Part shown: positions 32,558 through 41,458 of the stretch, one piece after another
How positions within the stretch are numbered: position 1 is the stretch's first letter
How the letters are laid out: each line of letters opens with the position of its first letter
Assembly: GCF_048553715.1 (NCBI RefSeq)
Contig: NZ_JBLZNC010000005.1
Span: 62,001-126,000 of the forward strand
DNA from: Sagittula sp048553715
GTDB lineage: Bacteria > Pseudomonadota > Alphaproteobacteria > Rhodobacterales > Rhodobacteraceae
Reading direction: 5' to 3'
Length of the DNA: 64,000 nt
Position numbers and translations under genes: made by a program
Notes under the pieces: generated by a model
The model's input: only the letters and a program-made list of their open reading frames with translations
Told to the model about the DNA's origin: nothing
Databases searched by the model: none

Positions 32558-33654
32558 CACTGGGCTCCTTTCGGGCGGAAGGCGAGAAAGGCACGCTCCA
32601 GCGGCCAGCGCACAAGGTTGTCCAATGCGCCGGTGAACAGGATCACAAGGGCCTGGATCACGGTAACAAGTTCACGCGGGATGTTGGCCCAGAAGGCCAG
32701 CTCGGCCCCGCCTTGGTAGAGGAAGCCGAACAGAAGGGCGGCAAGGAAAACGCCGACGGGGTGCGATCGGCCCATCAGTGCCACGGCAATCCCGATGAAG
32801 CCCGCCCCTTCGGAGGCGTTCAGGACCAGACGCTCGGCCTCGCCCATGGTGGCGTTGACCGCCATCATGCCTGCCAGACCGCCGGAGATCAGCATCGACA
32901 CCACGGTGATCTTGACCGGAGAGATGCCTGCGTATTTCGCCCCCGTTTCCGAATGGCCAAAGGCGCGGATTTCATAGCCCAGACGGGTGCGCCAGATCAG
33001 AAGCCAGACCCCGATACAGGCCAGAACGGCCACAAAGAAGGTGATGTTTGCGGGCGAGCCGCGGAACAGCACGGTGTCAGCGGTGGAGAACATATCCTGG
33101 AACGTGGGCAGGTGTGTGGGCGCCGGAAAGCTGGCCGTGGCCGGTTCCATGCTGCCGGTCGGTTTGAGCAGGTTCACCAGAACGTAGTTGATGACGGCTG
33201 CGGCGATGAAGTTGAACATGATTGTGGTGATCACGATATGGCTGCCGCGCCTCGCCTGCAGGATCGCGGGGACATAGGCCCAAAGCGCGCCGAAGGCCGC
33301 AGCAGAGATCATCGCGCCGATCAGGGCCAGTGACCAATGGGGCCACGGAATGAACAGGCAGGCCAGCGCCACGCCCAGACCGCCGATCTGCGCCTGACCT
33401 TCGCCGCCGATGTTGAACATCCGTGCGTGAAAGGCCACCGCGACCGCAAGGCCGGTGAAGATGAAATTGGTCGCGTAGTAAAGCGTGTAGCCCCAGCCGG
33501 TCGACTTCATCAGGGCGCCTTCGACCATCAGTTGGAAGGCCTCGAAAGGGTTCATGCCAAGCGCGGCAATCACCAAAGCCGACAACACGGCAGCGATAAG
33601 AATGGAGATAAGGGGGACGAGCACCGCGTCCGCCCATGCGGGCATCTTATCCAT
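32557..33654 (-). CDS. BMP-family ABC transporter permease 1 (nucleoside/simple sugar)
   Basis: This 365-residue inner-membrane permease is NupP-like, with a long first periplasmic region and the signatures FHARMFNIGGEGQAQIGGLG and GSHIVITTIMFNFIAAA. ATG 33654 follows AAGGATTGCGTTCC; a TTG nine bases upstream is less likely. It lies 83 bases past the ATPase gene and is coupled to permease 2. Together they form the channel for purine nucleosides or related compounds; the substrate is inferred only from the BMP-type binding protein. Confidence 0.93.
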   Translation of the reverse strand: MDKMPAWADAVLVPLISILIAAVLSALVIAALGMNPFEAFQLMVEGALMKSTGWGYTLYYATNFIFTGLAVAVAFHARMFNIGGEGQAQIGGLGVALACLFIPWPHWSLALIGAMISAAAFGALWAYVPAILQARRGSHIVITTIMFNFIAAAVINYVLVNLLKPTGSMEPATASFPAPTHLPTFQDMFSTADTVLFRGSPANITFFVAVLACIGVWLLIWRTRLGYEIRAFGHSETGAKYAGISPVKITVVSMLISGGLAGMMAVNATMGEAERLVLNASEGAGFIGIAVALMGRSHPVGVFLAALLFGFLYQGGAELAFWANIPRELVTVIQALVILFTGALDNLVRWPLERAFLAFRPKGAQ

Positions 33655-33737
33655 GGAACGCAATCCTTTGGATCATGGCGACTCTCCCCGCAGCGGGGGA
33701 TTGGGGCCGTATTTCAACAATTTTCGTGCAACGCCGG

Positions 33738-35339
33738 TCAGTCATGCTGGGCGGCCTCGCGCTGTGCTTGGGCGTGCAGTTGTTCGTCAACTGCCGCGAT
33801 TGGGGATTTGCCGCCGGTGTCGGTGACCCCTGCCATCAGCAGGCCCAGTTCGGTTTGATTGGTCTCGGACGGCAGACGTTCACCCATGATTTGTCCGTCG
33901 AACATGACCGCGATGCGATCGGACAGCGACAGGATCTCGTCGAGTTCCACAGACACCAGCAAGATGGCCTTGCCCGCATCGCGCAGACGTACGATTTCCT
34001 GATGGATAAACTCGATGGCCCCGATGTCGACGCCGCGTGTGGGCTGGCCGATCAGCAGGATGTCCGGATCGCTTTCGATTTCACGGGCGAGCACGATCTT
34101 TTGCTGGTTGCCGCCGGAGAAGTTCTTGGCCGCGAGGTTGGGGTTCGGCGGACGCACATCATAGCGGTCCATCTTGGCCTGTGCTTCTTCGCGGATGGCG
34201 GCGTTGTCCATGAAAGGACCGGACTGGATGTCTGGGGCCTTGTGATAGCCGAAGACCGTGTTTTCCCACGCGGTGTAGTCGAGGATCAGACCTTCGTGGT
34301 GCCGGTCCTCAGGCACGTGGGCAATGCCCCGAGCGCGGCGCGATTGCCCGTCGGACAGCTTGCCGGTCAGGTCGATCTCCTCGCCGTTGACGCGGATCGT
34401 GCCGGTGGCATCGGTCATGCCCCCCAGCACATGCAGCAATTCCGACTGGCCATTGCCGGAAACACCCGCAATACCAAGGATCTCGCCCGCGCGCACGTTC
34501 AGGGAAATCCCCTTGAGCCGTTCAACGCCGTGGCTGTCCACATGGCGCAGGTTTTCGATTTCCAGAACAGGTGCCTTGGGCTGGGCGGGTTCCTTGTCGA
34601 CGCGCAATAGAACCTTGCGGCCCACCATCAGCTCGGCCAGCTCTTCGGGCGAGGTTTCAGAGGTCTTGACCGTGGCGGTCATCTGGCCGCGCCGCATGAC
34701 GCTGACCGTGTCGGTGATGTCCATGATTTCGCGCAGTTTATGCGTGATCAGGATGATGGTTTTGCCTTCGCGGCGCAGACCTTCGAGAATGCGGAACAGG
34801 TGGTCGGCTTCGGCAGGGGTCAGAACGCCGGTCGGCTCGTCGAGGATCAGAATATCCGCCTCGCGGTACAGCGCCTTGAGGATTTCGACCCGCTGCTGGT
34901 GACCGACGCTGAGGTTTTCAATCAGCGCTTCGGGATCGACCTGCAGTTCGTATTCTTCGGCAAGGTGTTTGAGCGTGCCGCGCGCCTTGTTCAGGCTGGG
35001 CGTCAGCAGGCCACCGTCTTCGGCGCCAAGGATCACGTTTTCCAGAACCGAGAAGTTCTGCACCAGTTTGAAGTGCTGGAAGACCATACCGATACCGGCG
35101 GCGATGGCGGCCTGGCTGTCGGTAATATCTTTCTTTTCGCCGTTAACCCAGATTTCACCCGAATCGGCTTTGTAGAAACCATAGAGAATCGACATCAGCG
35201 TGGATTTTCCCGCGCCGTTCTCGCCGATGATTCCGTGGATCGTGCCGGGCATCACGCGGATCGAGATATCCTTGTTGGCCTGTACAGGGCCGAAGGCTTT
35301 GGAAATGCCTTTCAGTTCGATGGCGGGGGCGTCTGTCAT
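33738..35339 (-). CDS. BMP-family ABC transporter ATP-binding protein (double ATPase)
   Basis: The 533-residue protein contains two fused nucleotide-binding domains of the sugar/nucleoside importer type. Domain 1 has Walker A GENGAGKST, signature LSVGHQQRVEI and Walker B LILDEPTGVLT. Domain 2 has a degenerate Walker A (GVSGNGQSE), an intact signature FSGGNQQKI and IGQPTRGVD in place of LDEPTRGVD, so the catalytic Glu is Gln. One consensus and one degenerate site is normal for this family. ATG 35339 gives the start MTDAPAIELKGISKAFG. Confidence 0.95.
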   Translation of the reverse strand: MTDAPAIELKGISKAFGPVQANKDISIRVMPGTIHGIIGENGAGKSTLMSILYGFYKADSGEIWVNGEKKDITDSQAAIAAGIGMVFQHFKLVQNFSVLENVILGAEDGGLLTPSLNKARGTLKHLAEEYELQVDPEALIENLSVGHQQRVEILKALYREADILILDEPTGVLTPAEADHLFRILEGLRREGKTIILITHKLREIMDITDTVSVMRRGQMTATVKTSETSPEELAELMVGRKVLLRVDKEPAQPKAPVLEIENLRHVDSHGVERLKGISLNVRAGEILGIAGVSGNGQSELLHVLGGMTDATGTIRVNGEEIDLTGKLSDGQSRRARGIAHVPEDRHHEGLILDYTAWENTVFGYHKAPDIQSGPFMDNAAIREEAQAKMDRYDVRPPNPNLAAKNFSGGNQQKIVLAREIESDPDILLIGQPTRGVDIGAIEFIHQEIVRLRDAGKAILLVSVELDEILSLSDRIAVMFDGQIMGERLPSETNQTELGLLMAGVTDTGGKSPIAAVDEQLHAQAQREAAQHD

Positions 35340-35368
35340 GAAGCGGCTCTCGCGGAGGAGTTCAAAGG

Positions 35369-35397
35369 GATGCGCCCGCCACGGGGGCAGGCGCATC
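35369..35397 (-). other. Intra-operon hairpin between binding-protein and ATPase genes
   Basis: GATGCGCCCGCC (35369-35380) pairs with GGCAGGCGCATC (35386-35397) with one mismatch. Such hairpins after a binding-protein gene often stabilise its mRNA relative to the downstream transporter genes. Confidence 0.5.
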
Positions 35398-35446
35398 GTG
35401 TCATATCACACGAATTTGGTGTCGTGCAGTCTGTCGCGACGTCGAA

Positions 35447-36451
35447 TTAGAAATCCAGCGCGGGGCAGCTGTCGTTTGCGTAGTAGGACACCACCTCGAT
35501 CTCGCCAGCGATGATCTTCTGCTTGGCTTCTTCAACCGCAGCGGTCATTTCTTCGGTCACGAGGTCTGCGTTGTTCTCGTCCATCGCGTAGCCCACGCCC
35601 TCTTCGGCAAGGCCGAGGGTCATGAACTTGCCGGTTTCCAGATCCGCGCCGCCGATCATCGATTCGTAAACCGCGTTATCGACACGCTTGAGCATGGAGG
35701 TCAGGACCGAACCCGGGTGCAGGTAGTTCTGGTTGCTGTCGACACCGATGGATTTGATGCCTTCGTCAGCGGCGGTCTGCAGAACGCCCAGACCGGTCCC
35801 ACCGGCAGCGGCATACACCACGTCAGAGCCTTGGCCGATCTGCGCCTTGGCCAGTTCCGACCCTTTCACCGGGTCGTTCCATGCGGCGGGTGTGGTGCCG
35901 GTCATGTTGGCGATGACGTTGATGTCGGGGTTCACCGCCTTGGCACCTTGCGCGTAGCCGCAGGCAAAGTGACGGATCAGCGGGATGTCCATGCCACCGA
36001 CAAAGGACACGGTGCCGGTTTCAGACGCCATCGCAGCCATCATGCCCACCAGGTACGACCCCTGATGTTCCTGGAAGTTGATCAGCAGCACGTTTTCGGG
36101 GATCTCGGGCAGGAAGCCGTCGACGTTCACGAATTTGGTGTCGGGGTAGTCGCCTGCGACGTTCTTGATCGGCTCGGCAAAGGAGAAGCCGGTGGTGATG
36201 ACCGGGTTGAACCCTGCTTCGGCAAAGCGGCGCAGCGCCTGTTCACGCTGGGCTTCGGACTGCATTTCGATGTCGCGATAGGTGCCACCGGTTTCAGCCA
36301 CCCAACGCTCTGCGCCGTTGTAGGCCGCTTCGTTGAACGATTTGTCGAACTTGCCGCCCAGATCGTAGATCAGCGCGGGGTCCGCCAGTGCGGCACCGGC
36401 GGTCAGGGCCAGCGCAGCGGCCGTGCCAAGCGTTTTTTGCATGAATGTCAT
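35447..36451 (-). CDS. BMP-family periplasmic binding protein (Med/BmpA-like)
   Basis: This 334-residue periplasmic ligand receptor belongs to a nucleoside or sugar-type ABC importer. A signal peptide (ending ALADPAL) is followed by LIYDLGGKFDKSFNEAAYNG, the family start, and later TGFSFAEPI, VNVDGF and VYAAAGGTGLGVLQTAADEG. It is not a lipoprotein, unlike Gram-positive relatives. ATG 36451 follows GGGAGCTGAATCC. It is the first gene of the operon that continues into the ATPase and two permeases, with a hairpin in between that may raise its relative expression. Confidence 0.95.
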   Translation of the reverse strand: MTFMQKTLGTAAALALTAGAALADPALIYDLGGKFDKSFNEAAYNGAERWVAETGGTYRDIEMQSEAQREQALRRFAEAGFNPVITTGFSFAEPIKNVAGDYPDTKFVNVDGFLPEIPENVLLINFQEHQGSYLVGMMAAMASETGTVSFVGGMDIPLIRHFACGYAQGAKAVNPDINVIANMTGTTPAAWNDPVKGSELAKAQIGQGSDVVYAAAGGTGLGVLQTAADEGIKSIGVDSNQNYLHPGSVLTSMLKRVDNAVYESMIGGADLETGKFMTLGLAEEGVGYAMDENNADLVTEEMTAAVEEAKQKIIAGEIEVVSYYANDSCPALDF

Positions 36452-36508
36452 GGATTCAGCTCCCAGGTGGTTCGAGGCGCTTCGGCCCCTTGGTTTTTTT
36501 GATAGAGG

Positions 36509-36538
36509 TATCAAGACGCAGCGCCGAATAAGGGTCAA
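36509..36538 (-). promoter_or_regulatory. Candidate promoter of the BMP transporter operon
   Basis: On the minus strand TTGACC (36538 to 36533) and TTGATA (36514 to 36509) are separated by 18 bases. The start codon follows 50-60 bases later. Confidence 0.45.
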
Positions 36539-36567
36539 GGCGCTTTTTGCCAAGACGTCGCGTGTCG

Positions 36568-36981
36568 TCACCCCAGCGTGCGGGTCATCACAAGCGCATC
36601 AACAGCAGGGCCTTCGGCCTGCGGGTAGTATCCTTTGCGCGTTCCCGCATGGGCAAAGCCCTTTGTTTCATAAAAGGCTATGGCCGGAATGTTGCTCCGG
36701 GCGACTTCGAGGAAAACCTGTGCAGCGCCTCTTTTTTGCGCAGTACCAAGAAATTGCGCCAGCGCGGCAGAGGCTTGGCCACAGCGTTGGTGGTCGGGAT
36801 CTGACGCAACGGCAAGGATTTCTGCCTCATCTGCAATCACCAGCCCAAGGACAAAAGCATGATCTGTGGCGGCCAAGAGCGCATGTGGCCGCGCCAGAGT
36901 CTCCGCATAGGCGCGGGCCGTCCACGGGGTCATGTGGCGGTAGGCGCGTGCGCTGATCTCGGCCAGTTGTTCAGGCGTCAT
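36568..36981 (-). CDS. rimI: Ribosomal-protein S18 alanine N-acetyltransferase RimI-like
   Basis: This is a 137-residue GNAT acetyltransferase. The acetyl-CoA-binding stretch VASDPDHQRCGQASAALAQF and the later FLEVARSNIPAIAFYETKGF match RimI. ATG 36981 lies inside the end of tsaB (eleven-base overlap), the common tsaB-rimI arrangement. The RGxGxA core is altered to RCGQASA, a mild deviation. RimI acetylates the N-terminus of ribosomal protein S18 in E. coli; the target here is inferred from position and similarity. Confidence 0.88.
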   Translation of the reverse strand: MTPEQLAEISARAYRHMTPWTARAYAETLARPHALLAATDHAFVLGLVIADEAEILAVASDPDHQRCGQASAALAQFLGTAQKRGAAQVFLEVARSNIPAIAFYETKGFAHAGTRKGYYPQAEGPAVDALVMTRTLG

Positions 36982-37612
36982 CGAGGATCGTCGGCGGCGC
37001 ATCGCGCGACGGGGCCGCGTCGGCAGGTTTGAGATACAGCGGCGCGGGGCGGCTGGTTGTATCGTCACGCGCGGCGGCCACGCGGGCGATGGCCTCGGCC
37101 AGCGGGAATGTGGCTGTCTGGCTCTGCCCGTCGCAGCGGCTGGCGCAGTCCTCGGCACGGGCCCCGACAAAGACTGTGCCACCGGGGCAAAGATCACCGA
37201 TTTGGTCCATCGGGATCAGGGAAGGGGCGTCCGTGGCTGCACCACCGTCAAAGCGCTGCATATACAGCTGGTCGCGGGGCGCCTGCACCAGGGTGGTGAC
37301 AGGGCAGGACGCGCCAAATGCCAATGCCTCAAGGCTCGACACGCCAACGGCTGGTATATCCAGCCCGAGCGCCAGCCCCCGCGCGGCGGACACTGAGATA
37401 CGAATGCCGGTGAAATTTCCCGGACCCACGCCCACGCCCAGACGGGTGATATCGGCCCATTGGGCACCGACCTCGGCCAGCAATTCTTCGAGCAGGGGCA
37501 TCAGCCGTTCGGCCTGTCCGCGAGCCATGGCTTCGCAGCGGAGGCTCACGCGGTTGCGGTCCAGCAGGGCGGCGGCGACGTGGCCACCAGATGTATCAAA
37601 GGCGAGGATCAT
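36971..37612 (-). CDS. tsaB: tRNA threonylcarbamoyladenosine synthesis protein TsaB
   Basis: TsaB is a scaffold with the ASKHA fold that works with TsaD and TsaE to make t6A37 in tRNAs reading ANN codons. The 213-residue protein starts MILAFDTSGGHVAAAL and contains GVGPGNFTGIRISVSAARGLA, both typical. ATG 37612 follows AAGGCGG. The gene overlaps rimI. A terminator-like hairpin lies upstream, past the NifU-like gene, so tsaB-rimI probably has its own promoter. Confidence 0.93.
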   Translation of the reverse strand: MILAFDTSGGHVAAALLDRNRVSLRCEAMARGQAERLMPLLEELLAEVGAQWADITRLGVGVGPGNFTGIRISVSAARGLALGLDIPAVGVSSLEALAFGASCPVTTLVQAPRDQLYMQRFDGGAATDAPSLIPMDQIGDLCPGGTVFVGARAEDCASRCDGQSQTATFPLAEAIARVAAARDDTTSRPAPLYLKPADAAPSRDAPPTILDDA

Positions 37613-37651
37613 GGCCGCCTTATGCCGCGAGATCCGCGCAGGCGCAAAGCA

Positions 37652-37677
37652 AAAGGCCGCCCCGAAGAGCGGCCTTT
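37652..37677 (-). terminator. Terminator-like hairpin after the NifU-like gene
   Basis: AAAGGCCGC (37652-37660) pairs perfectly with GCGGCCTTT (37669-37677), 20 bases past the NifU-like stop. On the minus strand it ends in a T-rich run. Confidence 0.75.
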
Positions 37678-37696
37678 GAACCACGGTAACCGGTGA

Positions 37697-38260
37697 TCAG
37701 ACCGCGACGGGGCGGACTTCGGTCACTTCGGGGATGTAATGGCGCAGCAGGTTTTCGATGCCCATTTTCAACGTCAGGGTCGAAGACGGGCAGCCCGCGC
37801 AGGCGCCTTGCATGTGCAGGTAGACAACGCCGCGATCAAACCCGTGAAAGGTGATGTCGCCGCCGTCCTGAGCCACGGCAGGACGTACGCGGCTGTCGAG
37901 CAGTTCCTTGATCTGTCCGACGATCTCGCCGTCTTCGCCAGAGTGTTCCGCATGGCCGCCGGCCTGTGCCGCGCCGTCCGACATGACGGGGGCGCCGGAC
38001 TGGAAATGCTCCATGATTGCGCCCAGAATGGCGGGCTTCATGTGGTCCCAATCGGTGCCGTCGGCCTTTGTCACGGTGACAAAGTCGTTACCAAAGAACA
38101 CGCCGGTCACGCCTTCCGCAGCGAACAAGCGCTGCGCAAGGGGGGAGGCGGCGGCGGCCTCTACTGTTGGGAAATCGGCGGTGCCCATCTCCAGAACTGT
38201 CTGGCCGGGCAGGAATTTCAGCGTCGCCGGGTTAGGAGTCGATTCGGTCTGGATGAACAT
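37697..38260 (-). CDS. NifU-family Fe-S scaffold protein (NfuA-like)
   Basis: The 187-residue protein carries Fe-S clusters to client enzymes. The N-terminal Nfu domain starts MFIQTESTPNPATLKFLPGQ, and the C-terminal NifU domain has the cluster-binding CxxC in GACAGCPSS. A short acidic/histidine-containing linker joins them. I chose ATG 38260 because it matches the usual family start; ATG 38275 would add five residues and lacks a good site. It is divergent from gdhA. Confidence 0.93.
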   Translation of the reverse strand: MFIQTESTPNPATLKFLPGQTVLEMGTADFPTVEAAAASPLAQRLFAAEGVTGVFFGNDFVTVTKADGTDWDHMKPAILGAIMEHFQSGAPVMSDGAAQAGGHAEHSGEDGEIVGQIKELLDSRVRPAVAQDGGDITFHGFDRGVVYLHMQGACAGCPSSTLTLKMGIENLLRHYIPEVTEVRPVAV

Positions 38261-38395
38261 ATCGGGCACTTTCATTGATCTGCGTGCAATATGCGGATGC
38301 GCTGTTCAAACGTCAAGGTTTGGAACCGTTCTAAAGTGAGGGCGGGAACCCGCCTGTGCCTGTCGGGTTGGAAAGCTGCACAACAGGAGATGCCC

Positions 38396-39742
38396 ATGAC
38401 CGACCGACGCGCCGCCCTGACCGAAACCTTTATGCAGGCCCTGCGGGACCGCACGCCGCAGGAGGACGAATTCCACCAAGCGGTCGAGGAGGTCGTCTAT
38501 GACACGATCACCGTTGAAAAGAACGACCCCGCTTTTGCGCGTGCCCGCGTGCTGGATCGTCTGAGCGAACCGGACCGGGTGGTGGCGTTTCGCGTGGTCT
38601 GGGAGGACGACACAGGTGCCATCCAGATCAACCGCGCATGGCGGGTGCAAACCTCCAATGCCATCGGCCCCTACAAGGGCGGGTTGCGGTTTCACCCTAC
38701 GGTGAACCCGTCGGTGCTGAAATTTCTGGGCTTCGAGCAGGTCTTCAAGAACGCGCTGACAGGGCTGCCTTTGGGCGGCGGCAAGGGCGGGTCGGACTTT
38801 GATCCCAAAGGGCGCTCGGATGCGGAGATCATGCGCTTTTGCCACGCCCTGATGGCGGAGTTGTGCAAATACATCGGGCCGGACCATGATGTTCCCGCAG
38901 GCGACATCAATGTCGGCACGCGCGAGATCGGCTATCTCTTTGGTGCGTACAAACAGCACCGCGGCCAGTTTCACGGGGCGCTGACCGGCAAGGGGCCGAG
39001 CTTTGGCGGCTCTGCCATGCGGGTCGAGGCGACGGGCTATGGTCTGGTCTATTTCGCGGGCCATATGCTGGCGCAGCAAAACCGCGAGAAGGACGGGCTG
39101 CGCGTGGCCGTGTCGGGGGCGGGCAATGTGGCCACACATGCCGCCGAAGAGGCGCTGGCCCAAGGCGCCAAGGTGGTCAGCCTGTCCGACAGCGGTGGCG
39201 CGCTGGTGGCCGAGGAGGGTATGTCACAGGATCACATCAACTGGGTGCGACAGGCCAAGGCAAGCGGGCAGGGGCTGGATGATGCGCCCGATGGTCTGCG
39301 CTACAATGCCGGTGCCCAGCCATGGGGCGCGGTGGAGGCAGAGCTGTTGCTGCCCTGTGCGACACAGAACGAACTGGATCGCGACGCGTTGCAGGATGCT
39401 ATCGACGCCGGTGCCAAGATGATCGCCGAGGGCGCAAACATGCCGCTGACCGGCGGGGCGGTCAAACTGGCCCAGCAAAAGGGGCTGGTCCATGCGCCGG
39501 GTAAGGCATCCAACGCCGGTGGTGTGGCGATCTCGGGCCTTGAGATGAGCCAGAACGCCCACGGTCAATACCTGTCAGCCGAGACCGTGCGCAGCCGGCT
39601 CAAAGACATCATGGGCAACATCCACCAGACGGTTCTGGCCGAAGCAGATCCGCGCAACGGCGTGCCGGATTACCGGCAGGGGGCCAATATCGCAGGCTAC
39701 CGGAAGGTGGCGCAGGCCATCAGCGCCTTTGGTGCGATCTGA
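38396..39742 (+). CDS. gdhA: NADP-type glutamate dehydrogenase
   Basis: This enzyme reversibly aminates 2-oxoglutarate to glutamate. The 448-residue length fits the hexameric NADP-specific bacterial type. Conserved stretches are NAIGPYKGGLRFHPTVNPS, GLPLGGGKGGSDFDPKG with the catalytic lysine, and VSGAGNVATHAAEEAL in the Rossmann domain. ATG 38396 follows CAGGAG at normal distance. With ureF/ureG at the other end of the window it adds to ammonium metabolism, but the two loci are not linked. Confidence 0.95.
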   Translation: MTDRRAALTETFMQALRDRTPQEDEFHQAVEEVVYDTITVEKNDPAFARARVLDRLSEPDRVVAFRVVWEDDTGAIQINRAWRVQTSNAIGPYKGGLRFHPTVNPSVLKFLGFEQVFKNALTGLPLGGGKGGSDFDPKGRSDAEIMRFCHALMAELCKYIGPDHDVPAGDINVGTREIGYLFGAYKQHRGQFHGALTGKGPSFGGSAMRVEATGYGLVYFAGHMLAQQNREKDGLRVAVSGAGNVATHAAEEALAQGAKVVSLSDSGGALVAEEGMSQDHINWVRQAKASGQGLDDAPDGLRYNAGAQPWGAVEAELLLPCATQNELDRDALQDAIDAGAKMIAEGANMPLTGGAVKLAQQKGLVHAPGKASNAGGVAISGLEMSQNAHGQYLSAETVRSRLKDIMGNIHQTVLAEADPRNGVPDYRQGANIAGYRKVAQAISAFGAI

Positions 39743-39758
39743 GCGTGGTAGGGCGACC

Positions 39759-40214
39759 TTAGGTGATCGCCTCTAGCCGTTCCTTGGACATGTCGCCGGG
39801 CACGATGGTGACCGGCACCGGCAGGCTGCCTGCGCTGCGGGTCAGCTGTGTCACCAAGGGGCCTGGCCCCTTTTTGTCCACGGCCGCCCCCAGCACCAGA
39901 ATGCCGATGTCGGGGTCCGTGGTGACCTGTGCCAGAATCTCCTGCACCGGATCGCCTTCGCGAATGACAAGCTCGGGGTCCACGCCCTGTTTGTCCCGCA
40001 TCCATTTGGCGAAGACCTCGAAATGGGCGTGGATGCGTTCGCGTGCCTCTTCGCGCATGATGTCGCCCACGCCGATCCAGTGGTTGAATTCCTCGGGCTC
40101 GATCACCGACAGGATCGCCACGCCGCCACCGGATTTCGCGGCGCGCATCGCGGCAAAGCGCATGGCGTTCAGACATTCACGGCTGTCATCCAGCACCACT
40201 AGGAATTTACGCAT
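39759..40214 (-). CDS. Universal stress protein (UspA family)
   Basis: This 151-residue Usp-domain protein has a Rossmann-like alpha/beta fold. The start MRKFLVVLDDSRECLNAMRF and the region DIGILVLGAAV are typical. The ATP-binding glycine motif (GxxGx9GS/T) is blurred: the stretch after LGAAV reads DKKGPGPLVTQL and lacks clear spacing, so nucleotide binding is uncertain. ATG 40214 follows AGGAGG. It is convergent with gdhA (16 bases). Confidence 0.88.
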   Translation of the reverse strand: MRKFLVVLDDSRECLNAMRFAAMRAAKSGGGVAILSVIEPEEFNHWIGVGDIMREEARERIHAHFEVFAKWMRDKQGVDPELVIREGDPVQEILAQVTTDPDIGILVLGAAVDKKGPGPLVTQLTRSAGSLPVPVTIVPGDMSKERLEAIT

Positions 40215-40260
40215 TCGGGTCCTCCTACGCGCGAACACTGGCAGAGCACTGCCGCCCTGT

Positions 40261-40380
40261 CTAGCGCCGCTTGTCGCCGCGCCGCCCGCGCATCTCGCGC
40301 CGGTAGTTCACCCAGACGACGGCGAACACACCGGCGCAAAAGGCTCCAAGCACGACGATGACGATCCCCGTGGCCCCCAT
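40261..40380 (-). CDS. Small 39-residue membrane protein coupled to the aminotransferase gene
   Basis: The frame starts at ATG 40380, one base after the stop codon of the aminotransferase gene. It encodes one hydrophobic helix (GIVIVVLGAFCAGVFAVVWV) followed by a strongly basic tail (NYRREMRGRRGDKRR). The inside-positive tail predicts a cytoplasmic C-terminus. It has no recognised domain. Tight coupling and a clean membrane-plus-basic layout support a real gene. Confidence 0.6.
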   Translation of the reverse strand: MGATGIVIVVLGAFCAGVFAVVWVNYRREMRGRRGDKRR

Positions 40381-40381
40381 T

Positions 40382-41245
40382 TCAGCGCTCTGACAGGGCC
40401 CAGTCCCAATACAGATCACGCGCACGCCGGGTCACGGGGCCAACCTGATAGGTCACATCCTCAAAGCCCGTAACGGGGGTGATCTTGTTCATATTGCCGG
40501 TCAGGAAGACTTCGTCGGCCTGTTCAAAATCGGCGTAGGTCAGCACCGTTTCATGGCAGGTCACCCCGTCCGCGCGCAGGTTCGCCAGATGGCGGGCGCG
40601 GGTGATGCCGGACAGGAACGTGCCGTTGGGAATGGGGGTGAACACCTCGCCGTCCTTGACCATGAACACATTGGCGGTGGCGCTTTCCGCGACATTGCCC
40701 ATGGCATCGGTGACCAGCGCATTGCCGAACCCGCGGTTGCGGACCTCGGCCAGCATGCGCGCGTTGTTGGGGTACAGGCTGCCCGCCTTGGCATTGACGA
40801 CGGCGCTGTCCAGCGTCGGGCGACGAAAGCGGGTTTTGCCAAGGGTGACGCTTGCGGTCTCGGGCGCCATGGGGATTTCTTCCAGCGAGATGGCAAAGCC
40901 TGTCTCATCCGCCTGCGGAACAATGGCAGTGGCATCACCCAGAATGCCCCAATACATGGGCCGGATGTAGACCGCACTGTCGGCCCCGTACGCCGACAGC
41001 CCCTCGCGCACCATATCCACCATATCGTCGGTGCTGACCGTCGGCGTCAGCATCAGCGCCTTGGCCGAGGCATTGACCCGCGCACAATGGGCGCGCAGAT
41101 CCGGTGTCACGCCCTTGGCCAGCCGCGCGCCATCAAAAACCGTGCTGCCCAGCCATGCGCCGTGATCGGCGGCACGCATCACCATGGCATCGCCATCATG
41201 CCACTGGCCGTTGAAATAGGTGCGGATGTTGGTGCCGGTCGCCAT
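40382..41245 (-). CDS. Branched-chain amino acid aminotransferase-like (PLP fold type IV)
   Basis: The 287-residue class IV aminotransferase starts MATGTNIRTYFNGQWHDGDA. Fold-type IV features include VFDGARL, the probable PLP lysine in VNAKAGSLYPNNARMLAEV, AESATANVFMVKDG and GTFLSGITR, all close to IlvE and related D-amino acid aminotransferases. It probably converts branched-chain 2-oxo acids and glutamate; D-amino acid or other specificity cannot be excluded. ATG 41245 follows GTGAGG. It is divergent from the formate dehydrogenase gene. Confidence 0.88.
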   Translation of the reverse strand: MATGTNIRTYFNGQWHDGDAMVMRAADHGAWLGSTVFDGARLAKGVTPDLRAHCARVNASAKALMLTPTVSTDDMVDMVREGLSAYGADSAVYIRPMYWGILGDATAIVPQADETGFAISLEEIPMAPETASVTLGKTRFRRPTLDSAVVNAKAGSLYPNNARMLAEVRNRGFGNALVTDAMGNVAESATANVFMVKDGEVFTPIPNGTFLSGITRARHLANLRADGVTCHETVLTYADFEQADEVFLTGNMNKITPVTGFEDVTYQVGPVTRRARDLYWDWALSER

Positions 41246-41458
41246 CGGGGGCCTCACTGTCTGATTGTTCGGCGCGAAGGTATGGGGCGTTCCGCCAAAG
41301 GTCCAGCGCCCGCGCGCCATTGTTTGGTTGCGCCGTCAATGGTGGCTGCGACGCGGATCGGAAACACGCAACGGCGCAAAAATGCACCTGAATGTCGGCA
41401 TTGGTGTACGCAAATCGTGTTGCGCGTGGTTTAGTCTCTCTACGTCAAGGAGGCCCGC

